Shown here: positions 1 to 14,387 of the stretch, one piece after another | Position numbering within the stretch: the stretch's first letter is position 1 | How the letters are laid out: each line of letters begins with the position of its first letter | Assembly (NCBI RefSeq): GCF_019679455.1 | Contig: NZ_JAIEZQ010000001.1 | Span: 186,001 to 250,000 of the forward strand | Source of the DNA: Nocardioides jiangsuensis | GTDB lineage: Bacteria > Actinomycetota > Actinomycetes > Propionibacteriales > Nocardioidaceae | DNA length: 64,000 bases | Direction: 5' to 3' | The notes under the pieces: model-generated | The model's input: only the letters and a program-made list of their open reading frames with translations | Databases searched by the model: none | Told to the model about the DNA's origin: nothing | Program-made: the position numbers and the translations under genes

Positions 1-798
1 TACGTCGAGCGTCCAGGTGTTGATCACCTTGCCGTCCCGATCGCGGAAGATCGCGCCCGGCTGGCCGTTCACCTCGCGCGGCTCCACCACGGCCCCGATC
101 CGGACGAGCCGTGGGGAGGTCGCGGCGAGCACCCGGGCCACGTTCTCGGCGCCGATGATGCCCCTGGCCCACTGCGGGGCCTTGCCGCCGCCGTCCCCGA
201 CCAACTGGACGTCAGCGGCGAGGAGCTCCCGCAGCCCGTCGACGTCCCCTTCCCTGAAGGCGTCGAAGAATCGCTCCGCGAGCTCCTCGCGCTCCCTCCG
301 GTCGGCCTCGAACCGAGGCCGGCCCGCGTCCATGTGGCGGCGCGCCCGTACCGCGAGCTGGCGGCACGCCGTCTCCGACCTGCCCACCGCGGAGGCGACC
401 TCCGGGAAGCCGAAGCCGAACACCTCACGCAGCACGAAGACCGCGCGCTCGAGCGGGGTCAGCCGCTCGAGCAGGAGCAGCGCCGCCATCGACACCGAGT
501 CGGCCAGCTCCGCCGACCGCGCCGGATCCTCATAGGGGTCCGTCAGCAGCGGCTCGGGGAACCACTGACCGACGTACTCCTCCCGCCGGAGGCGGGCCGA
601 GCGCAGGACGTCGATCGAGATCCGGGTCACCACGGCCGAGAGGAACGCCTTGGTCGACGTGGGCTGCGTCGGGGAGGCCTCGTAGCGCAGCCAGGTCTCC
701 TGGACCGCGTCCTCGGCCTCGCTCACACTGCCCAGGATCCGGTAGGCGATCGCGAACAGCAGCGGCCGCAGCCCCTCGAACTCCTCGGCCCGGGTCAC
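1..798 (-). CDS. sigJ: ECF41-type RNA polymerase sigma factor (SigJ-like), 3' end cut by window edge
   Basis: Sigma-70 family factor of the ECF41/SigJ class that would direct RNA polymerase to its own promoter type. Reading from the GTG at 798, region 2 (AYRILGSVSEAEDAVQETW, about residues 18-36) is followed by region 4 (LTPLERAVFVLREVFGFGF, then a helix-turn-helix around residues 130-155) and a C-terminal SnoaL/NTF2-like extension from about residue 165. The linker motif WFPEP and the C-terminal motif DGGGK are the hallmarks of ECF41 factors, where the extension modulates activity. The GTG overlaps the stop of the upstream epimerase gene by 4 bases (GTGA), so translation is probably coupled. 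The last part of the protein lies outside the window. Class assignment is firm; target genes beyond the adjacent operon are unknown. Confidence 0.93.
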   Translation of the reverse strand, partial: MTRAEEFEGLRPLLFAIAYRILGSVSEAEDAVQETWLRYEASPTQPTSTKAFLSAVVTRISIDVLRSARLRREEYVGQWFPEPLLTDPYEDPARSAELADSVSMAALLLLERLTPLERAVFVLREVFGFGFPEVASAVGRSETACRQLAVRARRHMDAGRPRFEADRREREELAERFFDAFREGDVDGLRELLAADVQLVGDGGGKAPQWARGIIGAENVARVLAATSPRLVRIGAVVEPREVNGQPGAIFRDRDGKVINTWTLDV

Positions 799-1715
799 GT
801 CAACCCTTCCCTGAAGCCCTGGCGCCACGAGGGGTAGCGCGGCTCCCACCCGAGCTCCCGCCTGGCCTTGGCGTTGGAGAACCCGCGCCCCTCGGTCATC
901 ATCGTCACCGCCACTTCCCCGGCCAGCAGCCGGGCCAGCCACGTGGGGACCCGCAACGGTGGCTTGGCGCCGGCGCACGCGGCCAGGTAAGGCAGCCATT
1001 CGCTGGCCGGAGCAGGCTCGTCGTCGACGATGTTGAACACGCCCTTCGCCTGCTGCTCCACGGCCAGGACGGCGGCGCTCGCCGCGTCGTCGACATGCAC
1101 CCACGAGCTGTAGCCGGTGCCGTCCCCGACGAGCGGGAACTGCCGCTTGCGCACGAGCTCGACCTGGTCGTCGGTGGCGCCCGGCCCGTAGAGCCAGCCG
1201 TAGCGCAGGGCCGCACCGCCGGCCTTGACGACCATGTCCTCGAGGTGGCGGATCGCCTCCATCACCGGGCGCGCCGTGGTCCCCTCGGCCGGGTCCAGCG
1301 GGTCCTCCTCCGTCTTCACCCATCCGCCCCTGCGGATTCCGTTCCAGCCGGCGTAGCTCTGCGCGACGACGTTGGACACTCCGGTCGCCTCGGCGGCGGC
1401 CAGCAGGTGATCCGTCCCCTCGGTGCGCAGCCGGTTGGTGGTCGCGAACCACCGGTCCATGTGCCTCATGTCGGGCTTGCCGGCGATCGCGGTCATCTGG
1501 TGCACGATCGCGTCCGGCCGGGCCGCGGCCACTGCTTCACCGACCGACACCGCGTCCAGCCCGTCCATCACGACCGCCTCGGCGCCCAGCTCCTCCACCA
1601 AGCCCAGCTTGCCCGGGCTCGTCGTCGTAGCCGTCACCTGGTGGCCGCGGCCCACGAGCAGCGGCACCAGCCGCCGCCCGATGACCCCGGTCCCGCCTGC
1701 CACGAACACCCGCAT
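795..1715 (-). CDS. NAD-dependent epimerase/dehydratase, COE partner of ECF41 sigma factor
   Basis: Short-chain type nucleotide-binding protein of 306 residues. The N-terminus carries the Rossmann motif AGGTGVIGRRL, and the fold resembles extended SDR epimerases; the classic YxxxK pair is not obvious, so the substrate and even catalysis are unclear. ECF41 genes are known to sit beside a carboxymuconolactone decarboxylase, oxidoreductase or epimerase ('COE') gene, and this is the epimerase variant. The start is taken at the ATG at 1715, 8 nt after a GGGAAG Shine-Dalgarno; an in-frame ATG at 1721 and GTG at 1724 are alternatives. The gene is first in a two-gene operon with the sigma factor, behind an ECF41-type promoter at 1759-1785. 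Confidence 0.88.
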   Translation of the reverse strand: MRVFVAGGTGVIGRRLVPLLVGRGHQVTATTTSPGKLGLVEELGAEAVVMDGLDAVSVGEAVAAARPDAIVHQMTAIAGKPDMRHMDRWFATTNRLRTEGTDHLLAAAEATGVSNVVAQSYAGWNGIRRGGWVKTEEDPLDPAEGTTARPVMEAIRHLEDMVVKAGGAALRYGWLYGPGATDDQVELVRKRQFPLVGDGTGYSSWVHVDDAASAAVLAVEQQAKGVFNIVDDEPAPASEWLPYLAACAGAKPPLRVPTWLARLLAGEVAVTMMTEGRGFSNAKARRELGWEPRYPSWRQGFREGLT

Positions 1716-1758
1716 GACCATCACCTTCCCGATTCCAGAGTCTGCCTCTGTGACCTGG

Positions 1759-1785
1759 GACGAGACAGCCCGGCCGTCTGTGACA
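1759..1785 (-). promoter_or_regulatory. ECF41-type promoter, TGTCACA-N16-CGTC
   Basis: On the minus strand the sequence reads TGTCACA, 16 nt, then CGTC, which is exactly the published ECF41 consensus (-35 TGTCACA, spacer 16, -10 CGTC). It ends 44 nt before the ATG of the epimerase gene. It implies that the sigma factor encoded second in the operon transcribes its own operon. Confidence 0.85.
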
Positions 1786-1794
1786 TCGGGCCGA

Positions 1795-2235
1795 TCAGCG
1801 CGCCGCGCTGCGCTCCTGCGCGGGGGTCGTTGCGCGGAGAAGCCCGACGCCCAGCGTCACGGTCGCGGCGATGAGTACGACTCCACCGAGGTACGCCAGG
1901 TAGATCAGAGCATTGGGTTCCGTGGCGCCGGGGTCCAGTACGGAAAGGAAGAACGCCAGCGGCATCAACACGGCAGCGACAGGGAAAGCCCAGCGCACCG
2001 TCGCACGAGTGCGCTCGGTCAGCTTTGCCTCGTCGACGTAACGCAGCGCGACCAGCGACAAGACGAGCAAGACACCGGCATGGGCGTGGCCGGCGCGCCA
2101 CAGGTCCTGACGCAACGGATTGTCCAGGTACGCCGGATCGTGGACCAGCAACGTCAGGACGCTGACACCGCCGAGCACAACCGCAGGCACGAGGATCAGG
2201 GACAACCCAGCGACTCGGCGAGATTCGATGGTCAT
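1795..2235 (-). CDS. small four-helix membrane protein, unknown function
   Basis: 146-residue hydrophobic protein with about four predicted transmembrane helices (around residues 10-30, 50-65, 83-102 and 112-134). The second helix begins with the motif GHAHAG, whose histidines could bind a metal or haem; this is only a suggestion. I do not recognise a named family. The gene stands alone, upstream of and in the same direction as the ECF41 operon, but the ECF41 promoter lies between them, so it is probably a separate unit. Confidence 0.75.
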   Translation of the reverse strand: MTIESRRVAGLSLILVPAVVLGGVSVLTLLVHDPAYLDNPLRQDLWRAGHAHAGVLLVLSLVALRYVDEAKLTERTRATVRWAFPVAAVLMPLAFFLSVLDPGATEPNALIYLAYLGGVVLIAATVTLGVGLLRATTPAQERSAAR

Positions 2236-2376
2236 CGTGCCTCCCGCACATCCACGGCACTCGTGTGCTGACCACGCTAGAAGTACCCCGGCAGCGCGTC
2301 CATCGCCGAACGGAAGCCATGAAGAGCACGGCCGAGCAGGTGCGGGCCGACGAAGTCTCGTGCCGTCGACGGACGA

Positions 2377-2410
2377 CGAAGGGCTCCGAGAGAATCCTCG
2401 GAGCCCTTCG
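2377..2410 (-). terminator. intrinsic terminator of NlpC/P60 gene
   Basis: Perfect 14-bp stem (CGAAGGGCTCCGAG with its complement) around a 6-nt loop, 35 nt past the stop of the NlpC/P60 gene. No long U run follows, as usual in high-GC actinobacteria. Confidence 0.75.
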
Positions 2411-2444
2411 CGGTGCTAGCTGCAGGACCAGCCTGTCCCGCGGG

Positions 2445-2924
2445 TCAGCGCAGGGTGCCGGCGAACCAGGAGCCGGTCCAGATCGGGTCCTTCTTGACCG
2501 GGGTACCGGGGCGCGACGCGTGGATGATCATCCGGTCGCCGTGCTTGCGGCCGGCGTAGACGCCGACGTGGTAGACGGAGCCGCCGCTGTGGAAGAAGAC
2601 AAGGTCACCCTTGCGCATGTTGCTGCGCTTGATGTGCCGGCTGGCGGCGGCCAGCTCCCCGGAGGTGCGGGGCACGTTGACGCCCGCCTTGCGGTAGCTG
2701 TAGTAGATGAGCCCGGAGCAGTCGAAGGCGCTCGGGCCGTCCGCGCCGTACACGTAGGGGTCGCCCTTCTGGGCGCGGACGATGTCGAAGGCCTGGGCGA
2801 TGCGCTGGGTGCGCTTCGTGGCAGCCTCGGCGTGCGGGGTGAAGGTGAACAGGGTGCTGACCAGGACGGCGGCCAGGAGGAGGGGCAGCACGGCAACGTG
2901 CCGCATGCGAAGGGTCGCAGGCAT
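2445..2924 (-). CDS. secreted NlpC/P60 cell-wall hydrolase
   Basis: 159-residue secreted cysteine peptidase of the NlpC/P60 family, expected to cut peptidoglycan stem peptides. Residues 1-34 form a signal peptide with a cleavage site near HAEA. The catalytic cysteine is in FDCSGL (C69), and the histidine in YHVGVYAG follows. The domain is minimal, with no LysM, SH3 or coiled-coil region, so the protein would act as a free exoenzyme. A long 5' leader carries a c-di-AMP riboswitch, the arrangement known for actinobacterial wall hydrolases and Rpf factors. The start at 2924 lies 11 nt after AAAGGA; an internal ATG at residue 7 is possible. Confidence 0.93.
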   Translation of the reverse strand: MPATLRMRHVAVLPLLLAAVLVSTLFTFTPHAEAATKRTQRIAQAFDIVRAQKGDPYVYGADGPSAFDCSGLIYYSYRKAGVNVPRTSGELAAASRHIKRSNMRKGDLVFFHSGGSVYHVGVYAGRKHGDRMIIHASRPGTPVKKDPIWTGSWFAGTLR

Positions 2925-2942
2925 GAAGATGGATCCTTTCCA

Positions 2943-3105
2943 CGCCTGTGAGGTGAGCTGTCGGGTTAGGGCTGAAAGGTGCCCCGCCGTACGGCCGGTC
3001 TGGTACCGGCACGGACGACTTCACCCCAAGCGGCTGCCTCCGGTCGTGATGACGGATGCAGCCGCGTACTGAGTGGGTCCCCCACTCCTGCCCTCGGTCT
3101 CGGTC
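2943..3105 (-). ncRNA. c-di-AMP riboswitch (ydaO-yuaA class)
   Basis: The leader of the NlpC/P60 gene contains, in order on the minus strand, the ydaO hallmarks GGGGGACCC (near 3083-3075), TTGGGGTGAAG (3030-3019) and CCCGACAGCTCACCTC (2965-2950), with helices between them such as CGGCTGC/GCAGCCG. This matches the ydaO/yuaA family, which binds cyclic di-AMP and in actinobacteria usually controls cell-wall hydrolases, switching them off at high c-di-AMP. The outer boundaries are approximate because I could not fold the RNA. Confidence 0.88.
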
Positions 3106-3506
3106 GACGGATGGGACCAGGTCGCGGTGGGCAGGACTCGGCGTACCCGCGCCTGGGTATGGAGTTGTCGCGGCTGCCGCTGCCGAAAACCGAAGGACCT
3201 TTGGGGCGATCGGGGCAGGTGCCGCTCATACACCATAGGTGGCCAAGCCGGTTCCGCCGAATGTCCGAGGTGACCGGTTCAGTCCTCTCTAGCCCGGTAC
3301 GGAATGAAGGTTTAGATCGCGCCGTCCGGGGCCAGAGAGCGGTGGACCGGCGGCGGGAAGCGGCCCCGGTACGGCCGCCGTGACGATGCCCACGTCGCGA
3401 TCCGGACTCTTCACGATGCACGCGGCGTTGGGCACGGTTGAACGCTCATTCATCCCGTCGCGGGCCCCCCGGGGGCCCCCGCGGCCACATCCGAAGGAGA
3501 TGCCCT
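3106..3506. other. intergenic region between NlpC/P60 and OYE genes
   Basis: About 400 bases without a gene. It must hold the promoter that drives the riboswitch leader leftwards; TATGGT (minus strand, 3237-3232) is one candidate -10. It must also hold the rightward promoter of the reductase. No further ORF or RNA was recognised. Confidence 0.4.
3462..3478. repeat. GC palindrome in OYE leader
   Basis: GGGCCCCC, one base, GGGGGCCC: a perfect inverted repeat that could fold into a very stable structure about 15 nt upstream of the Shine-Dalgarno sequence of the next gene. Confidence 0.5.
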
Positions 3507-4583
3507 GTGCGCCTCTTGGAGTCCTACCAGCTCGGACCGCTGACCCTGAAGAACCGCGTCGTGATGGCGCCGATGACCCGTTCGCGTGCTCCTGAGCAGG
3601 TCCCCGGCGACCTCAACGCGACCTACTACGCGCAGCGGGCGGGAGCAGGCCTGATCATCTCCGAGGGCACCCAGGTGAGCGCACTGGGGGCCGGCTACCC
3701 CTGGACCCCGGGCATCCACACCGACGAGCAGGCGGCCGGGTGGCGCACCGTCACCGACGCGGTGCACGCCGCCGACGGCCTCATCTTCGCGCAGCTGTGG
3801 CACGTCGGCCGGATGGGCCACCCCACCGTCCACGGCGGCACCCCCGTGGCGCCCTCGGCCATCGCGCCGGGTGAGGAGATCTTCACCTCCGAGGGCATGC
3901 AGCCGATCCCCACCCCGCACGAGCTCACCCTGGACGAGATCGCCGGAGTCATCGAGGACTTCCGTCACGCGGCCCGCCAGGCCCAGGCCGCCGGTTTCGA
4001 TGGACTCGAGGTGCACGGTGCCAACGGCTACCTCCTCGACCAGTTCCTGCAGACCGGCTCGAACGAGCGCACCGACGGCTACGGCGGCTCGGTCGCGGGC
4101 CGCGCCCGCCTGCTGCTCGAGGTCACCGAGGCCGTGGCCGAGACCTGGGGGGCCGACCGCGTCGGTGTCCGGCTGTCCCCCGGCGGCACGTTCAGCGGCA
4201 TGAGCGACGACGACCCGGCCGAGACCTTCAGCTACGCCATGAAGTCGCTGGACGCCTACGGCCTGGCCTACCTCCACGTCGTCGAGACCTCCCAGACCCT
4301 CCCGCCGGTCGGGCTGGACGACGTCGGCGGCCCCACGGCGCTGGCCCGCTCGGTGTACTCGGGCACGATCATCACCGCCGGTGAGTACGACCGCGACAGT
4401 GCCGAGCGGGCGGTCACGGAGAACCGTGCGGACCTCGTGGCCTTCGCCCGGCAGTACCTGGCCAACCCCGACCTGCCGGAGCGGTTCCGCGTGGGTGCGG
4501 AGCTCAACGACGGCGACCAGGCGACCTTCTACGGCGGCGGCGCGGAGGGGTACACCGACTACCCCACGCTCGACGCGTCCTGA
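3507..4583 (+). CDS. Old Yellow Enzyme family ene-reductase
   Basis: 358-residue FMN-dependent NADPH reductase of the OYE / N-ethylmaleimide reductase (NemA) family, which reduces activated C=C bonds and electrophiles in the cytoplasm. The TIM barrel starts with LGPLTLKNRVVMAPMTRSR; the substrate-binding HGANGYLLDQFLQ and the FMN-phosphate region near the C-terminus (ADLVAFARQYLANPDL) are intact. The start is the GTG at 3507, placed behind GAAGGAGA; the reading frame stays open upstream to 3438 but without family similarity. Single gene with its own terminator. Confidence 0.94.
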   Translation: MRLLESYQLGPLTLKNRVVMAPMTRSRAPEQVPGDLNATYYAQRAGAGLIISEGTQVSALGAGYPWTPGIHTDEQAAGWRTVTDAVHAADGLIFAQLWHVGRMGHPTVHGGTPVAPSAIAPGEEIFTSEGMQPIPTPHELTLDEIAGVIEDFRHAARQAQAAGFDGLEVHGANGYLLDQFLQTGSNERTDGYGGSVAGRARLLLEVTEAVAETWGADRVGVRLSPGGTFSGMSDDDPAETFSYAMKSLDAYGLAYLHVVETSQTLPPVGLDDVGGPTALARSVYSGTIITAGEYDRDSAERAVTENRADLVAFARQYLANPDLPERFRVGAELNDGDQATFYGGGAEGYTDYPTLDAS

Positions 4584-4589
4584 GGTGCT

Positions 4590-4619
4590 CGGGGGTGGGG
4601 CCACCGTGCCCCACCCCCG
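4590..4619 (+). terminator. intrinsic terminator of OYE gene
   Basis: Perfect 12-bp stem, CGGGGGTGGGGC with its complement, around a CACCGT loop, 7 nt past the stop codon. Confidence 0.8.
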
Positions 4620-4822
4620 GCTCCGCCGCTCCGAGCTCGACGGTCGCGCCTCCGCAGCCTGCACTCCGTTGGCAAACCCGACCACGGACCACGAAGGCAC
4701 CAGAGCAGGCACAACGCCGAAACCGGGGCCCTTTTCCTTTCGGGGAGCGTCCACCCACGGTGCGTGCTTCACTGGGACGTGAGCCCCACACCGGGAGCCC
4801 GTGAGTTCTCCGGAGGTCTCTC

Positions 4823-5731
4823 ATGAGGAGACGTCACACCCCGCACATCGTGAGTGTCGGCATCGCCGTCGCGCTCCTGGCCGCCGGCTGTGGAGGCGAC
4901 GACACGGGCTCGTCGCCCCAGACTCCGTCGTCCCCGACCGCTCAGGTGACCGAGGACCCCGACCTGGCGAAGATGGTGCCCTCGGGCATCGCCGAGGATG
5001 GCGTCGTGACGGTCGGCATCGACGCGACCTATGCGCCCAACGAGTTCCTGGCAGCCGACGGCAAGACCGTGCAGGGCTTCGACGTCGACCTGTTCAACGC
5101 CGTGGCGGCCACGCTGGGCCTGAAGACGAAGTACTCTCCGGCGCCGTTCGACAACATCATCCCGAGCGTGCAGTCGGGGAAGTACGAGATCGGCGTCTCG
5201 TCCTTCACGATCAACCCCGAACGCCTGGAGGTCGTGGACATGGTCAGCTACTACGCGGCCGGCACCGCCTGGGCGACCCAGAAGGGCAACCCGTCCGGCA
5301 TCAGCCCTGACGACGCCTGCGGGAAACGGGTCGCCGTCCAGAGGGGAACCGTGCAGATCGAGGACGTCACCGGACGCTCCGAGGAGTGCACCAACGCCGG
5401 CAAGCCCGCCATCGCCATCGACCAGTACCAGGGACAGGACCAGGCGACCTCGGCCGTGGTCTCCGGCAAGGACGACGCGATGCTCGCCGACTCCCCCATC
5501 ATCGCCTACGCCGTCAAGCAGACGGGCGGCAAGATGGAGCAGCTGGGGGACATCTACGACTCGGCCCCCTACGGGTATGTCATCAAGCAGGAACAGGGCG
5601 AGTTCGCCCTGGCCGTGTCGAATGCCGTGAACACCCTGATCGAGGACGGCACCTACGTCGAGGTGCTGGACACGTGGGGTGTCGGACAGGGCGCCGTCGC
5701 GCGCTCCGAGGTCAACCCGAGCTCCCCGTGA
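4823..5731 (+). CDS. amino acid ABC transporter, substrate-binding lipoprotein
   Basis: 302-residue extracytoplasmic binding protein of family 3 (polar amino acids and related compounds). The signal peptide ends in the lipobox LLAAGC with the lipidated cysteine at residue 23. The mature part shows the typical [24 protein letters not shown] and [16 protein letters not shown] segments. GGAGG lies about 9 nt before the ATG. It is first in a tight three-gene operon whose genes overlap (GTGA, then ATGA). The substrate cannot be told from sequence. Confidence 0.93.
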   Translation: MRRRHTPHIVSVGIAVALLAAGCGGDDTGSSPQTPSSPTAQVTEDPDLAKMVPSGIAEDGVVTVGIDATYAPNEFLAADGKTVQGFDVDLFNAVAATLGLKTKYSPAPFDNIIPSVQSGKYEIGVSSFTINPERLEVVDMVSYYAAGTAWATQKGNPSGISPDDACGKRVAVQRGTVQIEDVTGRSEECTNAGKPAIAIDQYQGQDQATSAVVSGKDDAMLADSPIIAYAVKQTGGKMEQLGDIYDSAPYGYVIKQEQGEFALAVSNAVNTLIEDGTYVEVLDTWGVGQGAVARSEVNPSSP

Positions 5732-6645
5732 CCGTCCAGCCCCGCACCGCCCTGCCACAGCCCGAGGAGATCAAGGCGGTTCCGGTCCGCCACCCCGGCC
5801 GATGGGTCGCGACCGGGTGCGTCGCGGTCGCCCTCGCGATGTTCGTCAACATGCTGCTCACCAACCCCGCCTTCCAGTGGGAGTTCATGGTGAACAACAT
5901 GTTCACCCCTCCGGTGCTCACGGGAGTCCGGACGAGCCTGCTGCTGACCGTGCTGGCGATGGTGATCGGCGTGGGGCTGGGGGTCGTGTTCGCGGTGATG
6001 CGGCTGTCTCCCAGCCCGATCGTCGCCGGCGCGGCCTGGGCGTACACGTGGTTCTTCCGCGCCGTCCCCCGCATCGTCCTGGCGATCCTGTTCGGCAACC
6101 TGGGCATCCTGTACGCGACGTTCTCGGTCGGCTTCCCGTTCGACCAGCAGCTGCTGGGTCTCCTGGGCTTCCCGGACGCCGACGCCCGGATCTTCGGCGT
6201 CGACGCCCGGACGATCGGCGCCGGCTTCATCGCCGGTCTCCTGGCCCTGGCGCTGTCCGAGGCGGCCTACATGGCCGAGATCGTGCGCGCCGGGATCACG
6301 TCGATCGACCCCGGTCAGACCGAGGCGGCACAGGCGCTGGGGATGAGCCGGCTGCTCACCCTGCGCCGCATCGTCCTCCCCCAGGCGATGCGCGTGATCG
6401 TCCCTCCCACCGGCAACGAGACCATCGCGATGCTCAAGGACACCGCGCTGGTCGCCTTCGTCCCGGTGACGAACGAGCTCTTCTTCCAGCTGCAGGCGAT
6501 CGGCAACCGCACCTTCCAGGTGTTCCCCATGCTGGTCGCCGCGTGCATCTGGTACCTGGCGATGACCAGCGTGCTGATGGTCGTCCAGCACTTCGTGGAG
6601 CGGCGCTTCTCCCGAGGCGTGGCGGGCGCCGGAGGGGCAGGATGA
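5728..6645 (+). CDS. amino acid ABC transporter, permease
   Basis: 305-residue membrane component of a His/Glu/Gln type importer. It has an N-terminal extension with one helix (around residues 28-44) and then the usual five-helix permease unit; the EAA loop that docks on the ATPase is [20 protein letters not shown]. The GTG start overlaps the stop of the binding-protein gene by 4 bases. One permease serves the system, so a homodimer is expected. The reading frame is open far upstream, but only the part from 5728 has permease similarity. Confidence 0.92.
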   Translation: MTVQPRTALPQPEEIKAVPVRHPGRWVATGCVAVALAMFVNMLLTNPAFQWEFMVNNMFTPPVLTGVRTSLLLTVLAMVIGVGLGVVFAVMRLSPSPIVAGAAWAYTWFFRAVPRIVLAILFGNLGILYATFSVGFPFDQQLLGLLGFPDADARIFGVDARTIGAGFIAGLLALALSEAAYMAEIVRAGITSIDPGQTEAAQALGMSRLLTLRRIVLPQAMRVIVPPTGNETIAMLKDTALVAFVPVTNELFFQLQAIGNRTFQVFPMLVAACIWYLAMTSVLMVVQHFVERRFSRGVAGAGGAG

Positions 6646-7409
6646 ACGACGTCCCGATGGTCCAGGCCGAGCGGGTGAGCAAGCGCTTCGGCCACGTCGA
6701 GGTGCTCAAGGGTCTCGACCTCGAGGTCGCGCGACGCGAGGTGCTCTGCGTCATCGGGCCGTCGGGATCGGGGAAGTCCACCTTCCTGCGCTGCGTGAAC
6801 CACCTCGAGCAGATCGACTCCGGACGGCTCTGGGTCGACGGCGAGCTCGTCGGCTACCGGCAGAAGGGGGACCGGATCTACGAGCTGAAGGAGTCGGAGA
6901 TCGCCGCTCAGCGGCGCGACATCGGCATGGTGTTCCAGCGCTTCAACCTGTTCCCGCACATGACCGCCACCCAGAACGTGATGGAGGCGCCCTGCCGGGT
7001 CAAGGGCCTGAGCCGCCGGGAGTCGGAGCGGCAGGCGCGCGAGCAGCTGGAGCGGGTGGGGCTGGCCCACAAGGCCGACAACTACCCCGTGCAGCTGTCG
7101 GGTGGGCAGCAGCAGCGCGTCGCCATCGCGCGGGCGCTGGCCATGGAGCCCAAGCTCATGCTCTTCGACGAGCCCACCTCCGCCTTGGACCCCGAGCTCG
7201 TGGGCGAGGTGCTGGACGTGATGAAGCAGCTCGCGCTCGACGGGATGACCATGATCGTGGTCACCCACGAGATGGGGTTCGCGCGCGAGGTGGGTGACAC
7301 GCTCGTCTTCATGGACGACGGGGCCGTCGTCGAGAGCGGCCCGCCGACCGAGGTCATCGCCCACCCGCAGCACGAGCGCACCCAGTCGTTCCTGTCCAAG
7401 GTCCTCTGA
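6642..7409 (+). CDS. amino acid ABC transporter, ATP-binding protein
   Basis: 255-residue GlnQ/HisP-type ATPase that drives the importer from the cytoplasmic side. Walker A is GPSGSGKST, the Q-loop is [13 protein letters not shown], the signature is LSGGQQQR, Walker B is [12 protein letters not shown] and the switch histidine is in VVTHEMGF. A short insert ([17 protein letters not shown]) precedes the Q-loop. The ATG overlaps the permease stop by 4 bases (ATGA). The gene ends 17 bp from the convergent ligase gene. Confidence 0.94.
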   Translation: MNDVPMVQAERVSKRFGHVEVLKGLDLEVARREVLCVIGPSGSGKSTFLRCVNHLEQIDSGRLWVDGELVGYRQKGDRIYELKESEIAAQRRDIGMVFQRFNLFPHMTATQNVMEAPCRVKGLSRRESERQAREQLERVGLAHKADNYPVQLSGGQQQRVAIARALAMEPKLMLFDEPTSALDPELVGEVLDVMKQLALDGMTMIVVTHEMGFAREVGDTLVFMDDGAVVESGPPTEVIAHPQHERTQSFLSKVL

Positions 7410-7425
7410 GCGACCGGCTCCGCCG

Positions 7426-8628
7426 TCAGGCCGGCGGCAGCTCCCGCAGCTTCAGTACGTCGAGCAGGAACCGTGCCGCCTCCCCACCCTCGCTCACGGC
7501 GAGGGCGACCGCGCCGGGCACGTCCAAGTCGTCGGCCAGCACCCGAAGCACCTCGCCCCGCCCGGACTCGCTCGGCGCCGAGGTGCCGGCCGCGGCGTGC
7601 AACCTCTCGAGGTCTCGCGCCGCGCGGGCGAACTCCTCGTCGTCGCAGTCCCACGGCTGGGCCCACGGCCGGTTCAGCAGCGCCAACCGGACCGCAGGTC
7701 CGGGGTACCGCTGGAGCAGGTCGCCGACCAGCACGAGGTTCTGCGTCGACTTCGCCATCTTCTGACCCGCGAGACGCACCTCCCCGACGTGCACCACGGC
7801 CCGGGCGAACGGGGTGACGCCGGTGGCGGCCTCGACCATGGCGGACTGGTAGGCGTGGTGCGGGAACGTCAGGTCGCTGCCGCCCAGCAGCACGTCCACC
7901 GAGCTGCCCAGAGCGGTCACGGCCATCGCCGCGCACTCGGCGTGCCAGCCGGGTCGGCCCCAGCCCCACGGGCTGGGCCACGCGGGATGCTCCTCGAGCG
8001 AGGGACGCCACACCGGGACGTCGAACGGAGACTCCCGGCCCGGCAGGTCGTGCTGGTCGCCGAACGCCCGGGACGCAGCGATCGCGGCCTCCTCGGTCAG
8101 CCCCGCGGCCGCGGGCACGGCGTCCCCGCGGAAGTACACGTGTCCCTCGCGCTCGTAGGCCGCGTCGGCCTGGATCAGGGCCGCGGCGAGGCGCTGCACC
8201 GACCTGATGTGCCCGCGGGCATGGGGAGTGAGGCGGGGCTGCGCGACACCGAGCGCCCGCATGTCCCGGTCGAACAGGAACTCGTGGGTCAGCGCGTACT
8301 CGTCGTAGTGCCAGCCCGTCCGGCTCGCGGCCGCGGTGAGCACGTCGTCGACGTCCGTGACGTTGCGGCAGGTCAGCGCCTCCGCGCCGGTGGCGTGGGC
8401 CAGGGACGCGACGAGGTCAGCCCACACGAACGTGGAGGCGTGACCGACGTGGGTCACGTCGTACGGCGTGATGCCACAGGTGTAGATGCGCAGCGGACCC
8501 ACCGGGAGCAGCCTTCGCCCGGCCAGGGTCAGCGGCATCGCGACGGGGGCCTCCACGGGGTAACGGCCCGCGACTCCCGTCACGGCGGAGGGGTCCGGAT
8601 CAGCGGAGCGAGATGGTGGCGTCGACAC
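7426..8628 (-). CDS. MshC/CysRS-like cysteine ligase, possibly a divergent paralogue
   Basis: 400-residue class I aminoacyl-tRNA synthetase-like enzyme without the tRNA-binding domain, the size of MshC, which joins cysteine to GlcN-Ins in mycothiol synthesis. CGITPYDVTHVGH (residues 51-63) holds a zinc cysteine and the HIGH motif; PGWHAECAAMA holds the second zinc cysteine; GGSDLTFPHHAYQ is conserved. The KMSKS loop is KMAKS followed by TQNLV, where MshC usually has SRGNLV. These changes leave open whether this is the housekeeping MshC or a second cysteine-activating ligase. The GTG at 8628 is the chosen start; residue 31 (M) is an alternative. Confidence 0.8.
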   Translation of the reverse strand: MSTPPSRSADPDPSAVTGVAGRYPVEAPVAMPLTLAGRRLLPVGPLRIYTCGITPYDVTHVGHASTFVWADLVASLAHATGAEALTCRNVTDVDDVLTAAASRTGWHYDEYALTHEFLFDRDMRALGVAQPRLTPHARGHIRSVQRLAAALIQADAAYEREGHVYFRGDAVPAAAGLTEEAAIAASRAFGDQHDLPGRESPFDVPVWRPSLEEHPAWPSPWGWGRPGWHAECAAMAVTALGSSVDVLLGGSDLTFPHHAYQSAMVEAATGVTPFARAVVHVGEVRLAGQKMAKSTQNLVLVGDLLQRYPGPAVRLALLNRPWAQPWDCDDEEFARAARDLERLHAAAGTSAPSESGRGEVLRVLADDLDVPGAVALAVSEGGEAARFLLDVLKLRELPPA

Positions 8629-8669
8629 TCCCCCGATGATGCCGCATCACGCGGCGTCGGACGAGCACC

Positions 8670-14171
<5,502 letters not shown>

Positions 14172-14311
14172 CGACGAAGCCTCCCTTGGGGTCCCCTCCT
14201 CCGCCGGCGGGCGGAGACGGCCTGTGACCGAGGGTTCCACGACGAGCCAGTTACTAGCGAGTCAGCACCGAAGTCCGCCGCGTCGTCACCGGGCAGGAGA
14301 CGCTCGCCGCA

Positions 14312-14328
14312 TCGTCCCCGGGGGATGA
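14312..14328 (+). promoter_or_regulatory. GGATGA inverted-repeat box upstream of glutamate decarboxylase
   Basis: TCGTCC, 5 nt, GGATGA. The right half extends to GGGGATGAGG, which is the full MalT-box consensus. It ends 60 nt before the decarboxylase ATG. Same 17-bp design as boxes at 28039, 31042, 37499, 40492 and 41711. Confidence 0.6.
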
Positions 14329-14387
14329 GGAACCGTGCCCGGACCTGGGTTTGCCTTGAAGGTGGACCCGAGAACCCGGAGGCCGTC

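Noticed and set aside
8630-8665. GATGATGCCGCATCACGCGGC near the MshC-like start as another GGATGA box
   Set aside because: It lacks the GG of the half-site and the 5-nt spaced partner.
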